This document shows positions 1 to 5,030 of a stretch of DNA of 10,785 bases, in pieces. Within the stretch, counting starts at the first letter, position 1, and every line of letters starts with the position of its first letter. A program made the translations under genes and the position numbers. A model generated the notes under the pieces. The model did no database searches and was not told the DNA's origin. It worked only from the letters and a program-made list of their open reading frames with translations. This stretch comes from Stramenopiles sp. TOSAG23-3 (taxonomy: Eukaryota; Sar), in contig LT642788.1 of NCBI GenBank assembly GCA_900128585.1, positions 1 through 10,785 on the forward strand, written 5' to 3'.

Positions 1-33
1 GCCGCTTTTCGGTACAAATTAGGGTCCTAGGAG

Positions 34-80
34 GTACCTGGTACGGTACGGTACCTAGGTACCGAGGTACCGAGGCACCG
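34..80. repeat. GTAC-rich tandem repeat and palindrome cluster
   Basis: This stretch is built from short units that share the tetramer GTAC. At 41-55 there are three 5-bp units (GTACG, GTACG, GTACC). At 57-80 there are three 8-bp units (AGGTACCG twice, then AGGCACCG). The junction of the two arrays forms a perfect 16-bp palindrome, CGGTACCTAGGTACCG, at 49-64. Further GTACs lie at 12-15, 108-111 and 120-123. The cluster sits about 300 bp upstream of the KRI1 start codon. It could be a satellite-like repeat, a fragment of a larger repeat continuing left of the window, or a cluster of regulatory sites. The sequence does not decide between these. Confidence 0.75.
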
Positions 81-115
81 TATTATTATACGTATAGGAG
101 GAGTCCCGTACCCTT

Positions 116-127
116 CTTGGTACCAAG
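116..127. repeat. 12-bp perfect palindrome
   Basis: CTTGGTACCAAG is a perfect palindrome with the same GGTACC centre as the repeat cluster just upstream. It is flanked by CCC (111-113) and GGG (127-129), giving an imperfect longer dyad. It could be a dimeric protein-binding site in the KRI1 promoter or an outlying member of the GTAC cluster. Its function is unknown. Confidence 0.6.
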
Positions 128-207
128 GGTGGAGGAGAATAAGTTGCGAGTGGGTGGTGCGAGGAGTGACTGCCGGCGGTCGAGTTTGTATAGAAAGAGT
201 TAGTCAT

Positions 208-348
208 ATGTACATTTGTGGGGTGAAAGCTTCAAGATCCCTTTTTGTATATTTAGTGTTCGTAAGAATCAAACTGCGTTTCGTAAAAAATTTACAGACC
301 CTGTTAAATTTGTTGGACGAGATCTTGGAATTAGTGTATATTGATTGA
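208..348 (+). CDS. Possible 46-codon upstream ORF in the KRI1 leader
   Basis: The only ATG between the window start and the KRI1 start codon is at 208. It opens a 46-codon frame ending in TGA at 346-348, 35 nt before the KRI1 ATG and in a different frame. The start context is poor (C at -3, T at +4), so scanning ribosomes would often bypass it. The predicted peptide starts MYICGVKASR, is hydrophobic and basic, and matches no family I recognise. If the transcript begins upstream of 208, this is a candidate translational regulator of KRI1. If transcription starts further downstream, it is irrelevant. Confidence 0.25.
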   Translation: MYICGVKASRSLFVYLVFVRIKLRFVKNLQTLLNLLDEILELVYID

Positions 349-383
349 CCGCAGACAGCTTCAACGAAAGCAATAATACTGCA

Positions 384-2159
384 ATGCCGAAAAAAGCCGA
401 CTGGTTGGACGGCGAAGCCGGTCACAAAGAGTCGTCCTCGTCTTTTACAATAAACAATCATTTTGCCAGAAACTATGAGCAGCGGAAGCGAAAACAGGAA
501 ATTGTGAGCTTGGAGCAAAAGAAGAGGCAGAGTGGGGCGTACGATGATGACAGCGAAAGCTCAAGCGAGGAGGAAGATGAGAACGCAGAATTGCTGACGC
601 CTTTAGTGGAGGCTGGCGTTATGCGAACACTTCAGCTTATCAAGGAAAGAGACCCGGCAATTTACGACAAAGACAAAGTTTGGTTCGATGATAAAAATTT
701 GGGACCAGCAAAAGAAAAAAAAAAGAAAGAAGAAAAAGTGACGTCTTACAAAGATTACATGCGCGAAAGGATCGAAAACGCAGCAAAAAGGGGTTACGCT
801 TCTGAAGAGGATAGTGACGCGGAAGACGAGGCGGGGAGCCGTCGGGCCAAACACGCCAGCCTTAGCGTTCAATCTAAAGCATACGATCAGGAGCAGCGGG
901 ACCTGCGAAAAGCATTTTTGGAGAGTGGCAAAGGAGAAACGGTAGATAACGAAGAAGAAGACATGTTCTTAAAGCCCAAAGTCAAATCTGCAGAAGAGGA
1001 GGCCCGAGACGCAGAGGAGGCAGAGAAATTGCGGAAGGAACAGGGAAGCCATTTGCCCGAGAACGAGAAGGGCGCACTGAACCGTTTCTACGAGGATGAA
1101 GGCAGCCTTAACAACACGGACAAGTTTCTTCGAGATTACATTTTGAACAGACGGTGGGATGATTCGACTGACGGGTTTGTGCCAAGCAGCCGGTCACGGT
1201 CGGGGGGCGTCGAAGACGAAGATAGGGACTACGACGATGTGGAGAAAGCCGAAGAGTACGAGAAGACGTATAACTTTCGTTTCGAAGAAAGCGGGGCCAA
1301 TCGGGTAGTTTCGTATTCCAGAAACGTTGAGGGTTCGATGCGAAGAAATGACGATACCAGAAAAAAAGAACGGAGAGAAAGGAAAGACCGCAAACGTCTA
1401 GAAAAACAGAAGAAGCGAGAAGAACTAAAGCGGCTGAAAAACTTGAAGAGGCAAGAAATGGAAAAAAAGCTCCAGGACATTGAAAAAGAATTAGGAATGG
1501 AAGGGCAGCTATCGGGAACTTTCGATATGGACTTACTAGAGGGAGACTTCGATGAAGAGGCTTTCGACAAAAAGATGAATTCACTCTACAACGAGGATTA
1601 CTACAACGAACAAGGGGAGGGAGAGGAAGCAATCCCCACCGAAGATACAGAAGCGCTCCAGGAGGACAACCCTATAGTGCAGGATTCAGTGCCCGCCGGC
1701 GAAGGAGAAGCCCCGGCCAGCTCGTCGGCGCCATCGAAACAGAAAGTCTTGGAAGCAAAGAGAAAGGCGATATTGAACAAACATTTAGAGGACATGTATG
1801 AACTGGATTACGAAGACGTTATTGGGGGCATGCCCACTCGGTTCAAATACCAGTCGGTAGCGAAAGACGGCTATGGGCTCAGCGCGGAGGAAATATTGGC
1901 CGCTAACGATAGCACCCTCAACCAGTTCGTCCCATTGAAAAAACTCGCACCTTACCGAGACATGAATTGGTTAGCTTCCGGAAAGGCCCGCAAAAACTTT
2001 CGCTCAAAGCACAGGAAAGAGCAAGCAGCTTTTGCAGCAAAGCGAGCGGCAGAGAGCAGCAAAGACCAGAATAAAAAGGGGGGTAAGAAAAGCAAGAAGA
2101 AGCGTAAGATCAAAGCTGGCGATGTTTCGGAATCTCGGCTTGATAGTTACGGGTTGTAA
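384..2159 (+). CDS. KRI1: KRI1-family ribosome biogenesis protein
   Basis: This gene encodes a 591-residue protein of the KRI1 family, nucleolar factors that in yeast work with the snoRNP-associated protein KRR1 in 40S subunit assembly and pre-rRNA processing. An acidic Ser-rich tract (about 54-67) precedes AELLTP (68-73) and DPAIYD (90-95). FLRDYILNRRW (248-258) and YNFRFEE (296-302) are hallmark family motifs. A highly charged basic helix, probably coiled-coil, spans 322-371. DFDEEAFDKKM (388-398) marks the end of the core. The C-terminal Kri1_C domain (about 465-550) contains LDYEDVIGGMPTRFKY (474-489) and LNQFVPLKKLAPYR (512-525). A Lys-rich tail (563-577) looks like a nucleolar signal, and the protein ends SRLDSYGL, as family members often do. 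The ATG at 384 is the first in frame and has G at -3. The frame extends upstream to 345 only through a TTG. No intron or frameshift is visible. A run of ten A residues lies at 715-724 within the coding sequence. Confidence 0.95.
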   Translation: MPKKADWLDGEAGHKESSSSFTINNHFARNYEQRKRKQEIVSLEQKKRQSGAYDDDSESSSEEEDENAELLTPLVEAGVMRTLQLIKERDPAIYDKDKVWFDDKNLGPAKEKKKKEEKVTSYKDYMRERIENAAKRGYASEEDSDAEDEAGSRRAKHASLSVQSKAYDQEQRDLRKAFLESGKGETVDNEEEDMFLKPKVKSAEEEARDAEEAEKLRKEQGSHLPENEKGALNRFYEDEGSLNNTDKFLRDYILNRRWDDSTDGFVPSSRSRSGGVEDEDRDYDDVEKAEEYEKTYNFRFEESGANRVVSYSRNVEGSMRRNDDTRKKERRERKDRKRLEKQKKREELKRLKNLKRQEMEKKLQDIEKELGMEGQLSGTFDMDLLEGDFDEEAFDKKMNSLYNEDYYNEQGEGEEAIPTEDTEALQEDNPIVQDSVPAGEGEAPASSSAPSKQKVLEAKRKAILNKHLEDMYELDYEDVIGGMPTRFKYQSVAKDGYGLSAEEILAANDSTLNQFVPLKKLAPYRDMNWLASGKARKNFRSKHRKEQAAFAAKRAAESSKDQNKKGGKKSKKKRKIKAGDVSESRLDSYGL

Positions 2160-2186
2160 ATGAAATGCTGAAGAACGCTGACCTCG

Positions 2187-2192
2187 AATAAA
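2187..2192 (+). terminator. Candidate poly(A) signal for KRI1
   Basis: A canonical AATAAA lies 27 nt after the KRI1 stop codon. A second AATAAA occurs at 2355-2360. In this AT-rich context either could arise by chance. The first is better placed for a short 3' UTR. Confidence 0.4.
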
Positions 2193-3135
2193 CCCTATCA
2201 TTAACATGATCTACACATAATCATGAAACACAAACACTACTAATAATTATTAAAAACAGTTTCAATGCTCTCTTCTGTAATTTCTCACCATAATATTTTC
2301 ATTGTTCCTCGTCTTGTTACTTGCTATTGCTACCGTATAGTATTACAATATACAAATAAATACTAGCAGATAAGCAGACGACTACCATCTTCCCTCCCTA
2401 TAGTATTGTTATATTATTTTATTATAAATAGACTAATACAACACTCCTCGTAAGCCTAATACGCCATTGCGTCCTTACGCCTCCACAAATTATAGAAGAA
2501 GTTTTCTTTCTTGTTGAGTTCATGGAAGAGGATTGCCACAAATTCTTCTTCATCTCTTTTTTTTTTAATTAATTTTTTTCCATTTTTTGTGTGTGTCCTC
2601 TCCTCGCGGTATCAATCTCGCAAAACTTGTTCTTTTATGAATTAATAGGTATATTAGAATACATACAAGTACATATACATTTCATTTCATTCATTTGTTT
2701 CTGCTTGAAACCAATATAATTATTACATTCTAAAATAGAAGAAACAACAGGTAAATAATATGGGATTGATTTTTTTCTGGTCAGCGATGACGCGAAATGG
2801 AAAACTTATTCTATGTACCTGTTACCTCTATTCTTCTTTTTTTTGACAATTAAAATATGTACGTGCTGTCGACCTGCTGTTGGATTCGTATAGTTACGAG
2901 TACAGAAGTGTTGCTCATATGGAATTTAACAGCAGCATAGATATAGTAGGGACAGGGAAGGGTTAGTTAATTAACAAATCCAATTATGGTGGGGATTTGT
3001 CTTGCCGTACCGTATGTATAGTTTTACTTCCCAATAGATACGCGTTGGTGCGTATTAAACGTGAAACCATTTGATTTGTTTGTGCGTTTGTTCATTTACA
3101 AATTAATTAACACCACTTTGTATACGAACTATCGC

Positions 3136-3144
3136 ATGAATTAA
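3136..3144 (+). promoter_or_regulatory. Possible two-codon upstream ORF in the PPM1G leader
   Basis: ATGAATTAA forms a minimal upstream ORF (Met-Asn-stop) that ends 46 nt before the PPM1G start codon. The context is weak (C at -3). If it is transcribed, a two-codon uORF would allow reinitiation and could dampen translation of the phosphatase. It could equally be a chance occurrence in AT-rich DNA. Confidence 0.2.
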
Positions 3145-3190
3145 GAAGGAGTTGAGTTTTTGTATTACGGTACGATTTCGAAGAAAGAAA

Positions 3191-4789
3191 ATGGGTGCAT
3201 ATCTTTCCGAGCCGATAACGAAGAAGCACAGGGAGTCCGGGTGCCTTGAGAAATATGGTGGCGAATATGCCACGTGCTCCATGCAAGGTTGGCGGAAGCA
3301 CCAGGAGGATGCGCACATACATCCACGTTACTTTGTGCGAAACGCCAGCGATAGGGAGCAAGACGGTTTAATATTTGCCGGGGTGTATGATGGTCACGGG
3401 GGCGCCGAAATTGCAAGGTATGCTGCGAGTAACATAATTGATGTATTGGTCGATTTGCCAGAGTACAAGGCTGGGGCTTACGAAAAGGCAATGCAAAAGA
3501 TGTATTTGCGCATAGACGAGAAAATCAAAACACCCCAAGCACAGTCTGAGCTTAAGAAGCTGGAAGAAGCTGCCCTTCACCAAGAAAAGGTAGACCGCCA
3601 AGAAATGAGAGAAGGGAGGGAGAAGAAGAAAGGTGCTAATAGCAAGGAAAAGAGCACAGCCTCGGCCTCTGGTGGTTCTGAGATACAAAACAACGCGCAC
3701 GAGGAACTTCCTGTTGCTGCTGAACAGAAACCGGGGTCACCAGAGCTGGAAAAAGACGCGCTCGGCGACGCAGGTGATACTGAAGCAGTTGTTTTAACCC
3801 CTGAAATGTTTGAAGGAATTACCAATAGTGAAGACTTTGAGAAAAAGATTATGAGTATCATAGCTGCCAATCACGCTGGCAGCGACCCCGCTTCCGAAGA
3901 GCAGAAGAAATCAGCAAAAGCTATCTCGGCCGCGCCGGAGAAGCGGGAAAAATCCGCTCATGTTCATCCCAACGAGGGTAAACCAGATTCAGAGAGTATG
4001 CAAAGCACGAATGATAAGCCCACCGAAGCCAGCTCATTTAGCGATGGCAGCAGTACCGTTGAGCAAGAATTAGACCCAGATTCGTACGGAATTCATTCGG
4101 GATGTACTGCAACCTCCGTTTTGATCGTGAATTATTCCAAGGTAATATGCGCGAACGCAGGTGACACTCGGTGCGTCCTGTCTCGCGGCGGAGTCGCAAT
4201 ACCGTTATCTAGAGATCATAATCCTGACCAAAAAGATGAATATGAAAGAATCTACAAAGCAGGAGGCACAGTCAACGAAGAGGGTAGAGTAGAAGGAAAT
4301 TTAAATCTCTCTCGTGCCTTAGGGGATTTGTTTTACAAGGAAAACAAAGCGATACCTGCTGAAGAACAAATGATTACATCGAACCCAGAGATACAAACCA
4401 TCACCCTTTCCCCGAAAGACGAATTTTTGATAATCGCATGTGATGGCATTTGGAACGTAATGGAAAATCAGGAAGTTATTGATTTTATTCGCAAAGCGCT
4501 CTCCAAAGGCAGCTCCCTTGCCGATGCCGCCGCAGCACTTTGTGACGCTTGCCTTTCAGACGGATCTGATGGTGACGGCACAGGATGTGACAATGAGAGC
4601 GTGGTTTTGTTGCAACTGAACAAGTCTTTAATATTAAACAAAGGAGAACCTTCAGACATTCCTCGGGTTGTGTCTGGAGGACCACCATCTGCATTGAAAA
4701 GAAGAAACAAGGACGATGCTGAATCCAATGGCAGCCCAGGGAATGATGATAAACGCCGGAGAAAGTCTCCTCACGGGCGAGAGAATTAA
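3191..4789 (+). CDS. PPM1G: PPM1G-type PP2C protein phosphatase
   Basis: This gene encodes a 532-residue metal-dependent Ser/Thr phosphatase of the PPM/PP2C family. It resembles animal PPM1G, a nuclear enzyme that acts on splicing factors and histones, in its MGAYLS start, its large insert and its closing motifs. The catalytic domain comes in two parts. The first (about 22-110) has GWRKHQEDAH (33-42) and the metal-binding YDGHGG (66-71). The second (about 299-478) has SGCTATS (303-309), NAGDTR (322-327), LNLSRALGD (371-379), ACDGIWN (416-422) and GDGTGCDN (461-468), so the metal-binding aspartates are present. The insert (about 111-298) is low-complexity, rich in E, K, S and A, and moderately acidic overall. 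The C terminus carries KRR (503-505) and KRRRKSP (521-527), a bipartite nuclear signal pattern. Gly2 in MGAYLS fits N-myristoylation. The ATG at 3191 has a strong context (A at -3, G at +4). The frame extends upstream only through a TTG at 3152. Motif 1 has Gln38 where Met is usual. Confidence 0.93.
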   Translation: MGAYLSEPITKKHRESGCLEKYGGEYATCSMQGWRKHQEDAHIHPRYFVRNASDREQDGLIFAGVYDGHGGAEIARYAASNIIDVLVDLPEYKAGAYEKAMQKMYLRIDEKIKTPQAQSELKKLEEAALHQEKVDRQEMREGREKKKGANSKEKSTASASGGSEIQNNAHEELPVAAEQKPGSPELEKDALGDAGDTEAVVLTPEMFEGITNSEDFEKKIMSIIAANHAGSDPASEEQKKSAKAISAAPEKREKSAHVHPNEGKPDSESMQSTNDKPTEASSFSDGSSTVEQELDPDSYGIHSGCTATSVLIVNYSKVICANAGDTRCVLSRGGVAIPLSRDHNPDQKDEYERIYKAGGTVNEEGRVEGNLNLSRALGDLFYKENKAIPAEEQMITSNPEIQTITLSPKDEFLIIACDGIWNVMENQEVIDFIRKALSKGSSLADAAAALCDACLSDGSDGDGTGCDNESVVLLQLNKSLILNKGEPSDIPRVVSGGPPSALKRRNKDDAESNGSPGNDDKRRRKSPHGREN

Positions 4790-5030
4790 AAAATTAAAAT
4801 GCGTAAAAAGCTAAAATCTTTAAAAAAACAAATTTGACAAATAATGCTGATACTCTAATATAACAGCCAATTTTTTGTTTTTAATGAATAAGGAGTAAGA
4901 CATACTTTTTTTAAGTTAACCAATAACTAAAATGGTAAAAAATGAGAGAGTTTTAAAGCATACTATATAATTGTTTTTTCACTAAAATGGAGTCACATGT
5001 ATTTTTGAATGGTTTAACTTTTTTCGATCT
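4790..5030. other. Convergent 3' intergenic region
   Basis: These 241 bp separate the stop codons of PPM1G (+) and VPS13 (-) and must hold both 3' UTRs and poly(A) sites. The stretch is very AT-rich and has no AATAAA on either strand. ATTAAA occurs on the + strand at 4793-4798. TTTAAT near 4879 gives ATTAAA on the - strand. The decamer ACTAAAATGG occurs twice, at 4926-4935 and 4981-4990. No gene or structured RNA is evident. The two transcripts may overlap here. Confidence 0.55.

Larger units (their letters stand above)
1..383 (+). promoter_or_regulatory. Upstream region of the KRI1 gene
   Basis: No protein-coding gene of its own is supported here. From left to right it holds the GTAC repeat cluster, an AT stretch at 80-96 that includes a TATA-like TATTATTATACGTATA, a purine-rich G-rich segment (about 125-180), a single upstream ATG at 208, and an A/T-rich leader up to the KRI1 ATG at 384. 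The transcription start cannot be placed from sequence, so the division between promoter and 5' leader is open. Confidence 0.45.
2160..3190. other. AT-rich intergenic region between KRI1 and PPM1G
   Basis: This kilobase contains the KRI1 3' UTR and the PPM1G promoter and leader, and is visibly more AT-rich than the flanking genes. It holds a pyrimidine-rich stretch (2551-2606) with a ten-T run at 2557-2566 and a short (GT)n tract, another T run near 2836-2844, simple ATTTC-type repeats near 2680-2700, and two copies of TTAATTAACA (2967-2976 and 3103-3112). I found no ORF with a recognisable product on either strand, no tRNA B-box, and no convincing snoRNA. It could hide a non-coding RNA or a 5' UTR intron, but nothing in the sequence establishes one. 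Confidence 0.6.

Noticed and set aside
125-180. Possible G-quadruplex in the G-rich leader segment
   Set aside because: Most G runs are only two bases long and irregularly spaced, so the four-run pattern is not met.
285-293. AAAAAATTT resembling a yeast ribosomal RNA processing element upstream of KRI1
   Set aside because: The core is only A/T and easily arises by chance in this leader. No PAC motif accompanies it, and the yeast rule may not apply to this organism.
345-383. N-terminal extension of KRI1 from a TTG at 345
   Set aside because: TTG is not a usual eukaryotic start, and the ATG at 384 has an acceptable context and begins a typical KRI1 N terminus.
204-518. 104-codon open frame on the - strand over the KRI1 leader and start
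   Set aside because: There is no family match and it overlaps the KRI1 N terminus. It is probably a chance frame.
1108-1632. 174-codon open frame on the - strand over KRI1
   Set aside because: It is fully antisense to a well-supported gene, has Ser/Leu/Phe-rich content expected from the complement of Lys/Glu codons, and shows no recognisable domain.
2780-2800. snoRNA C-box-like GCGATGA
   Set aside because: It has a mismatch to the C-box consensus, no D box (CTGA) at a suitable distance, and no terminal stem.
3152-3190. N-terminal extension of PPM1G from a TTG at 3152
   Set aside because: The ATG at 3191 has a strong context and gives the MGAYLS start characteristic of PPM1G-type enzymes.
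3103-3700. Several - strand open frames of 71-110 codons over the start of PPM1G
   Set aside because: They overlap one another and the phosphatase, share no recognisable motif, and look like complement frames.
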